Source: Nocardioides sp. WS12
GTDB taxonomy: Bacteria > Actinomycetota > Actinomycetes > Propionibacteriales > Nocardioidaceae
Assembly: GCF_014108865.1 (NCBI RefSeq)
Contig: NZ_CP053928.1
Span: 372,001 to 436,000, forward strand
Direction of reading: 5' to 3'
Length of the DNA stretch: 64,000 nucleotides
The notes beneath the pieces were generated by a model. That model ran no database searches. It saw only the letters and a list, made by a program, of their open reading frames with translations, and was not told the origin of the DNA. Position numbers and translations under genes: made by a program. Positions 56,396 to 64,000 of this stretch are shown here, in pieces; position 1 is the stretch's first letter; each line of letters opens with the position of its first letter.

Positions 56396-56467
56396 TGGGG
56401 CGAGCGCGTCTTCGCCGCGACGCGGGCAGCAAGCTGCCAGAAGGCGCTGCTCTCGCCGCGCTGCCGC
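56394..56467. repeat. Dispersed intergenic element, copy 2
   Basis: Matches 12907-12980. Its central hairpin is GGCAG-CAAG-CTGCC (56425-56438) against GGCGAG-CAAG-CTCGCC in copy 1, and it ends with the same 19-bp GCTCTCGCCGCGCTGCCGC (56449-56467). It starts at the stop codon of the preceding gene and fills the gap before the MFS gene. Confidence 0.55.
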
Positions 56468-56526
56468 CCGTTTCCCGCTCTGCTCCCGGTGCCACGCAGC
56501 GGAACTGCCGTCCGTAGCCTTGCCGG

Positions 56527-57819
56527 GTGAAGATGCGCGGGATGCTGGCCGACACCCGGCCCCTGCGCAACCAGCACTTCCGGCGGCTGTGGACCGCGAA
56601 CATCATCACCGTCGTCGGTGCGCAACTGACGGTCGTCGCAGTCCCGGCGCAGATCTATGCGCAGACCGGCTCGTCGGCGTACGTCGGCCTGACCGGGCTC
56701 TTCGGCCTCGTCCCGCTGGTCGTGTTCGGCCTCTGGGGCGGGGCCCTGGCGGATCACTTCGACCGCCGCACGCTGCTGCTGGTGACCACGGCCGGACTGA
56801 TCGGTACGGCGGTGCTGTTCTGGCTGCAAGCCGCACTGGGACTGGAGAATGTCTGGTTGCTGCTGTGCCTGTTCGCGGTGCAGCAGGCGTTCTTCGCGGT
56901 CAACCAGCCGACCCGGTCGGCGATCCTTCCGCGCCTCCTCGAACCCGAGGAACTGCCCGCGGCCAACTCGCTGAACATGACGGTGATGATGGCCGGCGCG
57001 ATCGGCGGGCCGCTGGTCGCCGGCATCCTGATCCCGTTCGTCGGGTTCTCGTGGCTCTACCTCGCTGACGCGGTGTGTCTCTTCGCGACGCTGTTCGCGG
57101 TCCTCCGGCTGCCACCGCTACCCATCCAGGGCGTGACCGGCACCCCCGGCCTGCGCTCGGTCATCGAGGGCATCACCTACCTGCGCACCCAGCCCGTGCT
57201 GATGATGTCCTTCGTCGTCGACATCATCGCGATGGTCTTCGGCATGCCGCGTGCGCTGTTCCCACAGATCGCCCACGAGAGCTTCCTCGGTCCGGAGGAG
57301 GGCGGGCTGGCGTTTGCCCTGCTCTTCGCCGGAATCCCCGCAGGTGCGGTGATCGGCGGCGTCTTCTCCGGCTGGGTCTCGCGCATCACCCGTCAGGGCC
57401 GCGCCGTGATCTGGTGCATCGTGGTGTGGGGCCTGGCCATGGTCGGGTTCGGCCTGGCCGTGTTCGGCGCCGACCAACTGCCGGGGTCCCCGCATGCCTG
57501 GCTGGTGGTCGCCGTCCTGATGCTCGCCATCGGCGGCGCCGCCGACATGGCCTCGGCTGCCTTCCGCTCGTCCATGCTCCAGAGCGCCGCGGCCGACGAG
57601 GTGCGCGGCCGCCTGCAGGGCATCTTCATCGTCGTCGTCGCGGGTGGTCCGCGCATCGCGGACGTCGCCCACGGCGCCACCGCCGCCATGGTGGGTACGG
57701 CGACCGCGGCTGCCGGAGGTGGCCTGCTCGTCGTGCTGCTGACCGTGGTGGCGGCGTTCGCCGTGCCGTCGTTCGTTCGCTACCGGATCACGCGAGAAAC
57801 TCCGCCAGCAACGCGTTGA
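56527..57819 (+). CDS. MFS transporter (EntS-like)
   Basis: A 430-residue major facilitator with twelve helices, of the MFS_3 family that includes the enterobactin exporter EntS. LWGGALADHFDRRTLLLVT is the A-motif after helix 2 and VRGRLQGIFIVVVAGGPRIAD is the later family motif. It would export a siderophore or drug. Starts at GTG 56527. Its last 32 bases overlap the convergent hydrolase gene. Confidence 0.88.
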   Translation: MKMRGMLADTRPLRNQHFRRLWTANIITVVGAQLTVVAVPAQIYAQTGSSAYVGLTGLFGLVPLVVFGLWGGALADHFDRRTLLLVTTAGLIGTAVLFWLQAALGLENVWLLLCLFAVQQAFFAVNQPTRSAILPRLLEPEELPAANSLNMTVMMAGAIGGPLVAGILIPFVGFSWLYLADAVCLFATLFAVLRLPPLPIQGVTGTPGLRSVIEGITYLRTQPVLMMSFVVDIIAMVFGMPRALFPQIAHESFLGPEEGGLAFALLFAGIPAGAVIGGVFSGWVSRITRQGRAVIWCIVVWGLAMVGFGLAVFGADQLPGSPHAWLVVAVLMLAIGGAADMASAAFRSSMLQSAAADEVRGRLQGIFIVVVAGGPRIADVAHGATAAMVGTATAAAGGGLLVVLLTVVAAFAVPSFVRYRITRETPPATR

Positions 57820-58558
57820 CCGCGGCGGGCCGCTCGAGGCTGGGCAGGTGCCCGGCCCACGGGAGATGCTCCAGGCGCGCCCCGGCCACGGAGTCGGCGA
57901 TGTGTTGCGCGATGTTCTGGAAGTGGTCGACGTCGAGACCACCGCTCACGACCAGCGTCGGAACGGACACCAGCGCCAGGTCCACGTCGACCCGCGTCGC
58001 CTCGGGCTCGGGATCCTGCTCCTCGGCGGCCAACTGGACCGCGAAGGCGTGCGCCTGCATCTCGCGGACGAGGTCACGACTCGCAGCAGAGGCCTCCGGG
58101 CCGAGCCACGTGGACACGTTCAGTTCCACCGCCGCCGCCACGTCACCGCTGGTGAGCAGTCGGTCCTCCTCCTCGTCGAAGGCATCCGCCTGAGGCGTGC
58201 TCGGGAGTCCCCGCAACGCCGGGCACAGCAGGGCCAGCGACGCGACCCGCTCGGCGGCGGTGACCGCCACTTCCAGTGCCACCCGTCCACCGAAGGAGGA
58301 GCCGACGAACGCGGCACGGTCGACCTGGAGATGGTCGAGCAGCGCGACCACGTCGTCAGCGAACGAGAACCGCTCACCCGGCATCGGCGTCTCCCCGAAC
58401 CCCCGCAGGTCCGCGCGGATCACGCGGTACGACGGCGCGAGGGCAGCGACCTGTTCGTCCCACATGCGTCGATCGCAGACACCGGAATGCAGGAGGACGA
58501 CCGCCGGACCGGAGCCCTCGTCGTCGTGGGAAAGGATCATGCCCTGATCGAACCTCAT
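57788..58558 (-). CDS. Alpha/beta-fold hydrolase
   Basis: A 256-residue alpha/beta hydrolase. The oxyanion strand VVLLHSGVCDRRMW, the nucleophile elbow FVGSSFGGRVAL (Ser in GxSxG), the acid Asp in VSGGLDVDHF and the His in LPWAGHLPSLE complete a triad. The substrate is unknown. ATG 58558 (or 58540). It is the last of a four-gene operon (P450, TetR, lipoprotein, hydrolase) and overlaps the MFS gene by 32 bp at the 3' ends. Confidence 0.9.
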   Translation of the reverse strand: MRFDQGMILSHDDEGSGPAVVLLHSGVCDRRMWDEQVAALAPSYRVIRADLRGFGETPMPGERFSFADDVVALLDHLQVDRAAFVGSSFGGRVALEVAVTAAERVASLALLCPALRGLPSTPQADAFDEEEDRLLTSGDVAAAVELNVSTWLGPEASAASRDLVREMQAHAFAVQLAAEEQDPEPEATRVDVDLALVSVPTLVVSGGLDVDHFQNIAQHIADSVAGARLEHLPWAGHLPSLERPAAVNALLAEFLA

Positions 58559-58586
58559 CACGGACGGCGCCGTCGACCGGGTTTCG

Positions 58587-59048
58587 TCACGGGCAGCCGC
58601 CGGTCGCTCCCGATTCCTGGATCGTCATCGGCGCCGTGTTGTACGACGCCCACGCGCCACCCCGGTGCTCGACGCACAACGTGAACTCGACGCGGTCCGC
58701 GTCGTAGGTGTAGCTCCCCAGGCGGTTGCCCGGCGACAACGCGAGGCCGGCGTCGTCCAGCGTTGCCTTCACCGCAGCGAGGTCGCGCGGGTACTCGCCG
58801 CCTCGATAGAAGCTCTCCAGCGAGACGGCGACGGTCTCGACGTCGTCGCGGACGGATCTGGCCTCCGCCGGAGAGCTCTTCCGGGGCGGCGATGCCGTCG
58901 GCGACGGGGTCGGGGTGGGCGTCGCGGTGTCCTGCTGGGCCGTCGACGTCACAGCACTCACGTCGTCCGTCGCGCCCGCGTCATCGTTGCCCGCGCACCC
59001 CGCCAGCACCAGCACGGGAAGGGCCAGGGCAAGAAGGGCGAGGCGCAT
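58587..59048 (-). CDS. Lipoprotein with pilin-like C-terminal domain, function unknown
   Basis: A 153-residue lipoprotein with signal and lipobox LVLAGC (Cys near residue 18), a Thr/Pro/Ser linker (ATPTPTPSPTASPP) and an exported domain, VETVAVSLESFYRGGEYPRDLAAVKATL...YTYDADRVEFTLCVEH, which resembles the C-terminal part of type IV pilin-like proteins. It has two cysteines that could pair. It starts 3 bp after the TetR stop. Confidence 0.78.
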   Translation of the reverse strand: MRLALLALALPVLVLAGCAGNDDAGATDDVSAVTSTAQQDTATPTPTPSPTASPPRKSSPAEARSVRDDVETVAVSLESFYRGGEYPRDLAAVKATLDDAGLALSPGNRLGSYTYDADRVEFTLCVEHRGGAWASYNTAPMTIQESGATGGCP

Positions 59049-59051
59049 CGC

Positions 59052-59594
59052 TCAAGCGTGCCAGACGGCCCTTGCCACCACGGGCGCCACGAACCGCTCC
59101 ACCATCCTGCGCTCGTCCTCACCGTCGCGGCCGGGGACGGTGAGCAGGGAGACGATCGCGCGGACCAGCCAGCGGGCGGCATCGGGGTCGGGCGCCATGC
59201 TGAGGCCGAGCGCTTCGATCACCTCGGACTCGATGGCCCGATCGGCCGTGCGTCCGGCGTCGCCGCCACCGAACCATGCAGCGAGTGCGGGTGCGTCGCG
59301 CACGTGCCGCAGCGACGACAACACGGCCTCGGTGACCAGGTCCGCCCCACCAGGGAGTGCGGCGAGGTCGGCCGCCACCAGCCCGCCCACCCGGATCGCC
59401 TCCCGCTGCACGAACGCCGACTGCAACGCCGGACGGTCGGGGAAGTAGCGGTAGAGCGTCGCGCGCGAACACCCCGCCGCGGCGGCGATGTCGGACATCC
59501 CCACGACGTCAACGCCCTTCGCCGCGAACAGGCCACCCGCCGCGTCGAGGATCCGTTCGACGGCGGGTGCACGCCGATCCACCCAGTCGCTCAT
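59052..59594 (-). CDS. TetR family transcriptional regulator
   Basis: A 180-residue TetR protein with HTH RILDAAGGLFAAKGVDVVGMSDIAAAAGCSRATLYRYFPDRPALQSAF (about 14-60) and a helical ligand domain. It is encoded within the P450 operon, its ATG overlapping the P450 stop (ATGA), so it probably represses that operon and maybe the divergent ABC transporter. Operator candidates are at 60811-60852. Confidence 0.9.
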   Translation of the reverse strand: MSDWVDRRAPAVERILDAAGGLFAAKGVDVVGMSDIAAAAGCSRATLYRYFPDRPALQSAFVQREAIRVGGLVAADLAALPGGADLVTEAVLSSLRHVRDAPALAAWFGGGDAGRTADRAIESEVIEALGLSMAPDPDAARWLVRAIVSLLTVPGRDGEDERRMVERFVAPVVARAVWHA

Positions 59595-60817
59595 CCCGAC
59601 ACCAACGGGACACCCAGCGGACGTCGTACGTAGGGACCGGGGGCCCAGGTGATGGCCGCGTCGTCGACACGAAAGTCGGGGATCCGCGCCAGCAGTTCCT
59701 CGAGCGCCACCAGGATCTGCATCCGCGCAGCGGCGGCACCGAGACAGTGGTGGTGGCCCTGGCTGAAGCTGAGGATCTGACTGGGCCGCCGCCGTACATC
59801 GAGTTCCTCGGCGTCCGGCCCGTAGCGACGCGGGTCGCGGTTCGCGGCGCCGTAGAGCAGGAGCACCTTGCGGCCAGCCGGGATCAGCTTGTCGTGCAGT
59901 ACGACGTCGCGCACCGCCGTGCGCGCCAGGGCCTGGACCGGCGAGGTCAACCGCAGGAACTCCTCGACCGCGTCGGGCAACAGCGACGGGTCGGCGACGA
60001 GCAGGGCCCGCTGGTCCGGACGCGACGACAGCAACTGGACCGCTCCGCCCAGCGCCCCGGTGGTCGTGTCGTTGCCGCCGGCCACCATCGTGAACACGAA
60101 CGCCAGGATCGACAGCAGGCCGGCATCCGCTTCCGGTCCGTCGGCCACGCCGGCCGCGACCAGCTGGGAGACGGTGTCGTCGCCCGGTTCCCGACGTCGG
60201 CGCTCGATCAGGTCGGTGAAGTAGCCCATCAGTTCGACGGTTGCGCTCGCAGCATCCGTCCCGCTCACGTCTCCCGCGCCGACGTTGGCGCCCACGATCG
60301 CGGTGCTCCACTCGTCGAACCGGGCCCGGTCTGCTTCGGGGACCCCGAGGTAGTGGCCGACCACCAGGCTCGGCAACGGCTTGAACAGTTCAGCGACGAC
60401 GTCACCGCCGCCCACTTCCCGCAGCCGCTCCACCCGCTCGACGACGAACGACCGCACGGCCGGCTCGATGTCGCGCACCTGGCGGGGCGTGAAGCCGCGT
60501 GCGACCAGCCGCCGGAAGGCGGTGTGGACGGGCGGGTCGGTCATCACGAACGGCGGGTTGTCGACGAGCCCGATCCGTTCGAGCTCGTCGTACTCGACGG
60601 TCAGGCCCTGCCCGCTGGAGAACGTGGCCACGTCGACAGCGGCCGCCAGGACATCGGCATGGCGGGACAGCACGTAGTGGTCCGCGTCGGGGCGGCCCAC
60701 GGGAACGACGTGGTGCACCGGATCCTGCTCCCGCAGCACGGCGTACGACGACCACGGGTCGCGCCACGCTTCGCCGCCGCCCGGGCGATAGAAGTCACGG
60801 GACGTCTGAGTTGACAT
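59591..60817 (-). CDS. Cytochrome P450
   Basis: A 408-residue soluble bacterial P450. The oxygen-binding I helix is AGGNDTTTGAL, the ExxR of the K helix is EEFLRL, and the heme loop is FSQGHHHCLGAAAARMQ with the Cys ligand. It would hydroxylate a small hydrophobic substrate using ferredoxin partners encoded elsewhere. The ATG at 60817 starts MSTQTSRDF. The neighbouring exporter and TetR gene suggest a detoxification or specialised-metabolite role (inference). Confidence 0.95.
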   Translation of the reverse strand: MSTQTSRDFYRPGGGEAWRDPWSSYAVLREQDPVHHVVPVGRPDADHYVLSRHADVLAAAVDVATFSSGQGLTVEYDELERIGLVDNPPFVMTDPPVHTAFRRLVARGFTPRQVRDIEPAVRSFVVERVERLREVGGGDVVAELFKPLPSLVVGHYLGVPEADRARFDEWSTAIVGANVGAGDVSGTDAASATVELMGYFTDLIERRRREPGDDTVSQLVAAGVADGPEADAGLLSILAFVFTMVAGGNDTTTGALGGAVQLLSSRPDQRALLVADPSLLPDAVEEFLRLTSPVQALARTAVRDVVLHDKLIPAGRKVLLLYGAANRDPRRYGPDAEELDVRRRPSQILSFSQGHHHCLGAAAARMQILVALEELLARIPDFRVDDAAITWAPGPYVRRPLGVPLVSG

Positions 60818-60852
60818 GTATCCAGAATGAGACACATTGACAGATATGTCCA
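60811..60852. promoter_or_regulatory. Divergent promoter region with TTGACA direct repeats
   Basis: TTGACATGTATCC (60811-60823) and TTGACAGATATGTCC (60838-60852) are near-repeats 27 bp apart, in the gap between the divergent P450 and ABC genes. They could be binding sites for the TetR protein of the operon and/or plus-strand -35 boxes. The transporter start is 88 bp further right. Confidence 0.4.
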
Positions 60853-60940
60853 GTGCTCCCTGCGATGAGTCCGGATGTCGGTGCGGGTCTCTAGTGTTCG
60901 AGGTAGGGCACCCGCAACAACGAGAGAGAACACGCAAACC

Positions 60941-61933
60941 ATGAGCGAAGCAATGATCCGCGCCAGCGGACTGACGAAGAGCTACAAGGCGGTGCAGGCG
61001 TTGGCCGGGCTCGACCTGGCCGTCCCCGAGGGCAAGGTCCTCGCGCTGCTCGGCCCCAACGGCGCCGGCAAGACGACCGCGGTCCGCTGCCTGACAACGC
61101 TGCTGAAGCCGGACTCCGGTTCGGCGACGGTCGCCGGCGTCGACGTACTGACCGACCCGGCCGGAGCACGCGCCAAGATCGGACTGTCGGGGCAGTACGC
61201 CGCTGTCGATGAACACCTGACCGGCTACGAGAACCTCGTCATGGTCGGCCGGCTCTACCACCTCGGGAAGACTCGGGCGCAGGCCCGCGCCCGCGAACTG
61301 CTCGAGCGCTTCGACCTCACCGAAGCGGGCGACCGTCCCTCCAAGACGTACTCCGGCGGCATGCGCCGCCGGCTCGACCTTGCCGGAGCGCTGGTCGCCG
61401 AGCCGCCCGTGCTGATCCTCGACGAGCCCACCACCGGGCTCGACGTGCGCAGCCGCCAGCAGATGTGGGACGTCATCCGCGAGCTCGTCGCCAGTGGGGC
61501 GACGCTGCTGCTGACGACGCAGTACCTCGAGGAGGCCGACCGCCTCGCCGACGACATCGTCGTCATCGACCACGGCAAGGCGATCGCGCACGGCACCGCG
61601 GACGAGCTCAAGGCCACGACCGGTGGCGAGCGGATCGAGGTGGTCCTCGCCGACGCCGAGGACCGCGACGCCGCCGTCCGCACCGTCGCGGAGGTCGCGG
61701 TCGGCGACGTCCGGGTCAGTGACAACGGGCGCGAGCTCAGCGCTGCCGTCTCCGGGCGCGGCGCGGGCCACCTGCTGCACGTCCTGCAGGGCTTCGAGCG
61801 CGATTCCGTCACCGTCCTCGATGTGGGCCTGCGACGGCCGACCCTCGACGACGTGTTCCTCTCCCTCACCGGTCACGCGGCTGAAGAAGCCGACGCCGCG
61901 ACCGACACCGATGCCAAGGAGCTGGCGAAGTGA
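60941..61933 (+). CDS. DrrA-type ABC transporter ATP-binding protein
   Basis: A 330-residue ABC ATPase of the daunorubicin-resistance (DrrA) group. Walker A GPNGAGKTT, the Q-loop, signature YSGGMRRRLDLA, Walker B LILDEPTTGLD and the typical LLTTQYLEEAD switch are intact. A C-terminal domain of about 100 residues (DVGLRRPTLDDVFLSLTGH) is usual for DrrA. It powers the permease encoded next (4-bp overlap) to export a hydrophobic compound. Confidence 0.94.
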   Translation: MSEAMIRASGLTKSYKAVQALAGLDLAVPEGKVLALLGPNGAGKTTAVRCLTTLLKPDSGSATVAGVDVLTDPAGARAKIGLSGQYAAVDEHLTGYENLVMVGRLYHLGKTRAQARARELLERFDLTEAGDRPSKTYSGGMRRRLDLAGALVAEPPVLILDEPTTGLDVRSRQQMWDVIRELVASGATLLLTTQYLEEADRLADDIVVIDHGKAIAHGTADELKATTGGERIEVVLADAEDRDAAVRTVAEVAVGDVRVSDNGRELSAAVSGRGAGHLLHVLQGFERDSVTVLDVGLRRPTLDDVFLSLTGHAAEEADAATDTDAKELAK

Positions 61934-62733
61934 GCACCGCAGTCCAGGCCCTCACCGACGGCTGGGTCGTCGCCCAGCGCAACCTGATCAAGATCAAGCG
62001 CGTGCCCGAAGTGCTCGTGTTCGTGCTGATCAGCCCGATCATGTTCGTGCTGCTGTTCGCGTTCGTGTTCGGCGGAGCGATCGATCCGCCGGGATCGGTC
62101 AACTACAAGGAGTGGCTGATCGCGGGCATCTTCGCCCAGACGGTCGTCTTCGGTGCCACGTTCACCGGCGCCGGTCTGGCCGAGGACATGCAGAAGGGCA
62201 TCATCGACCGCTTCCGGTCGCTGCCCATGTCGAGCTCGGCGGTCCTCGTCGGTCGTACGACCTCCGACGTCGTCTACAACATTCTGTCGCTGATCATCAT
62301 GGCGCTGACCGGCCTGCTGGTCGGCTGGCGGATCCGCGAGGGCTTCGTCGACGCGATCCTCGGCTTCGCCCTGTTGCTGCTCTTCGCCTACGCCGTCAGC
62401 TGGGTGATGGCGTTCGTCGGCATGCTGGTGCCGAGCGTCGAGGTCATCAACAACGCGTCGTTCATCGTGATCATGCCGCTGACGTTCGTCTCGAACGCCT
62501 TCGTCCCGACCGAGTCCTTCGACGGCGTGCTGCGCACCATCGTCGAGTGGAACCCGGTGTCGACACTGACCCAGTCCTCACGCGAACTGTTCGGCAACAC
62601 CGGCGGGTTCGAGCCCACCGACGCGTGGTCGATGCAGAACCCGGTCCTCTACACGCTGATCTGGGTCGGGATCATCCTGGTCATCTTCGCCCCGCTCGCC
62701 GTGCGGCAGTACCGCCTCACCACCAGCAAGTAG
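61930..62733 (+). CDS. DrrB-type ABC transporter permease
   Basis: A 267-residue ABC-2 permease with six membrane helices; MFVLLFAFVFGGAI near the start and LPMSSSAVLVGRTTSDVVYNILSLIIM in the middle are family features. It forms the pore for the upstream ATPase. GTG 61930 overlaps the ATPase stop (GTGA). It is followed by a hairpin shared with the convergent permease gene. Confidence 0.92.
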   Translation: MSTAVQALTDGWVVAQRNLIKIKRVPEVLVFVLISPIMFVLLFAFVFGGAIDPPGSVNYKEWLIAGIFAQTVVFGATFTGAGLAEDMQKGIIDRFRSLPMSSSAVLVGRTTSDVVYNILSLIIMALTGLLVGWRIREGFVDAILGFALLLLFAYAVSWVMAFVGMLVPSVEVINNASFIVIMPLTFVSNAFVPTESFDGVLRTIVEWNPVSTLTQSSRELFGNTGGFEPTDAWSMQNPVLYTLIWVGIILVIFAPLAVRQYRLTTSK

Positions 62734-62746
62734 CCGGCCCGCTGGC

Positions 62747-62775
62747 CCGCCCGGGTGTTCACTCCACCCGGGCGG
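62747..62775. terminator. Bidirectional hairpin at convergent gene ends
   Basis: CCGCCCGGGTG (62747-62757) pairs perfectly with CACCCGGGCGG (62765-62775) around a 7-base loop. It starts 13 bp after the DrrB stop and spans the stop codon of the minus-strand permease, so it can end both transcripts. No T-run. Confidence 0.65.
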
Positions 62776-64000
62776 TCAGCGGCAACCGACCGCGCGCACA
62801 CGCCCCGACGGCCGCCGCCGTGAGCAGGGGCAGACCCACCACGACCAGTCCGATGAGCAACCACGGCACGTTCATGCTGGAGAGTCCGGTGTCGAAGTCG
62901 CGGGTCAGCGGCTGGCTGATCGCCAGTCCCGGGATGAAGCCGACCGGCGCTCCCAACAGGGCACCGATGCCGCCGACGAACAGCGCATAGCCCGCCGCGA
63001 CGCGCCGCCGTTCGCGGGGACGAGCGCCCACGGCCGCCATCGTGGCGAGGTCGGGGCGGGCATCGGACAGGGCCAGGAAGGTCGCCGTGAGGGTGCCGCC
63101 GAGCATCAGGATCCCGCCGAGTGCGCCGAGCACGAACTGGATGATCCGCACCGCCGAATCGGCCTGGTAGCCGCGCTCGACGTAGAGGTACGGCTGGATC
63201 GGGAGCGCCCCGAGCACCTCCTGGATGTCCTTCTCCACGCTCTCGCTGATCGGACCGGGCAGGATCACGCCGACGGTGTCGACCTCGAGGCCGAGCTCCT
63301 TGACGACCTCGGGCGACATCAGCGCCGGGGCCGGCGGTGTCCGCTGCGCCACGTGGACGACACCCGCCTTCGCGGTCGCCGATGCGAGGTCCTGCGGGAG
63401 TTCCTCGGTCGGGACGTAGCGGCGTACGTCGACGCGCACCTCGCTCGCGTCGCGTCCGTCGTCGTCGGAGCCGCGGAGCAGGACGAGCCCGCCGTCGGCG
63501 AGCACGGCGTCGGCTCGTTCCCTGTCGTCGGCGTCCATCTCGATGTAGTCCGGGACCTCCGTGCCGACGAGGTACGGCGAGCCGATCGAGGACCAGTACT
63601 CGAGCATCATCGCCTCGCCGGCGGCACTGAACTCGATCTCCAGTTCACCGGTGTCGGTCGAGGACTGCAGGCCCTGGACCTGTTCGGCACTCTGGCCGGG
63701 CAGGTAGCGCGCGAGGGTCTCGTCCACGCTGGCCCGGTCCATGTCGTGGGGGAAGGCAATCGAGGCCTGGCCAACGGGAAGTTGCGGCATGTAGCCCGCT
63801 TCGTTGGACGCCTCCTGGCTGCTGACGGCGATCCCGAGCGCCACCACGCCGGCGACGGTGGCGCCGACGGCGGCCACCGCAGGCACGGTGCGGGTGCGGT
63901 GCCGGGCAGCGTCGCGGGCGGCGAACCGCAGCGCGAGCGGCCATCGCGCGGACAGGCGGGCCATCAGCACGACGACCATCGGCACCAGCAGGATCATCCC
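62759..64000 (-). CDS. FtsX-like ABC transporter permease, N-terminus beyond the window
   Basis: The last 414 codons of a MacB/FtsX-type permease. A membrane helix (VAAVGATVAGVVALGIAVSS), a large exported loop of about 200 residues, then three helices (IIQFVLGALGGILMLGGTLTATFL, LFVGGIGALLGAPVGFIPGLA, WLLIGLVVVGLPLLTAAAVGAC) with the DARPDLATMAAVGARPRERRR coupling segment are visible. It is the second half of a duplicated FtsX protein. The true start and its ATPase lie to the right of the window. Confidence 0.88.
   Translation of the reverse strand, partial: GMILLVPMVVVLMARLSARWPLALRFAARDAARHRTRTVPAVAAVGATVAGVVALGIAVSSQEASNEAGYMPQLPVGQASIAFPHDMDRASVDETLARYLPGQSAEQVQGLQSSTDTGELEIEFSAAGEAMMLEYWSSIGSPYLVGTEVPDYIEMDADDRERADAVLADGGLVLLRGSDDDGRDASEVRVDVRRYVPTEELPQDLASATAKAGVVHVAQRTPPAPALMSPEVVKELGLEVDTVGVILPGPISESVEKDIQEVLGALPIQPYLYVERGYQADSAVRIIQFVLGALGGILMLGGTLTATFLALSDARPDLATMAAVGARPRERRRVAAGYALFVGGIGALLGAPVGFIPGLAISQPLTRDFDTGLSSMNVPWLLIGLVVVGLPLLTAAAVGACARGRLPLTARVE

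Overview
This 64 kb window is chromosomal DNA from a high-GC actinobacterium, most likely Nocardioides or a close Nocardioidaceae relative. The evidence is the very high GC content, many GTG starts, frequent 1-4 bp start/stop overlaps, a maleylpyruvate-isomerase-type (mycothiol) protein, actinobacterial regulators and ECF sigma factors, and dispersed ggtggttgaggtgcgagcg-type intergenic repeats. I see no rRNA, tRNA, CRISPR array, transposase, integrase or phage gene. The window reads as stable core and accessory chromosome with many small operons. About 58 protein genes are called.

Layout. 1-2.8 kb: an AidB-like acyl-CoA dehydrogenase (cut by the left edge) and a crotonase, divergent from a PaaX-type regulator. 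2.8-7.6 kb: a VOC protein, SNF2 helicase and SWIM zinc-finger operon, divergent from a TetR regulator. 7.6-12.8 kb: membrane proteins, a DapB-like dehydrogenase behind a KstR-type operator, and a RecQ helicase with a phosphoribosyltransferase-like tail. 12.8-16.7 kb: repeat-rich spacer and two paralogous regulators, each with two LuxR-type HTH domains. 16.7-22 kb: a lipoprotein, M13 peptidase and a tandem triplet of secreted CAP proteins. 22-28 kb: quinone oxidoreductase, a coiled-coil membrane protein, two GH1 glycosidases and a pirin. 28-34 kb: a SigG-like ECF sigma factor operon, LtrA, an MFS exporter with a MerR-type promoter, and an aldehyde dehydrogenase. 34-45 kb: cell-envelope and RNA functions (penicillin-binding protein, SGNH lipase, MerR and thioredoxin-reductase-like pair, transglycosylase, DEAD-box helicase, secreted nuclease, GlmS). 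45-54.7 kb: a 45-aa protein with its own terminator, YceI, a GNAT, a Ser/Thr kinase, PadR, an M3 peptidase and an ECF42-type sigma factor with its DGPF partner. 54.8-64 kb: a large hypothetical protein, an MFS transporter, a P450-TetR-lipoprotein-hydrolase operon divergent from a DrrAB-type ABC exporter, and a partial FtsX-like permease.

The most unusual material is non-coding. It includes a copy of the local 40-bp intergenic repeat sitting in frame inside the M3 peptidase; a 3+3 inverted array of 22-bp units; a dispersed element whose two copies keep a hairpin by compensatory change; a 55-bp tandem duplication carrying the end of a GNAT gene; and several long perfect palindromes at operators and between convergent genes. 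No obvious new multi-gene defence or metabolic system was found. The tandem double-HTH regulators, the RecQ-phosphoribosyltransferase fusion and the 45-aa small protein are the best protein-level leads.
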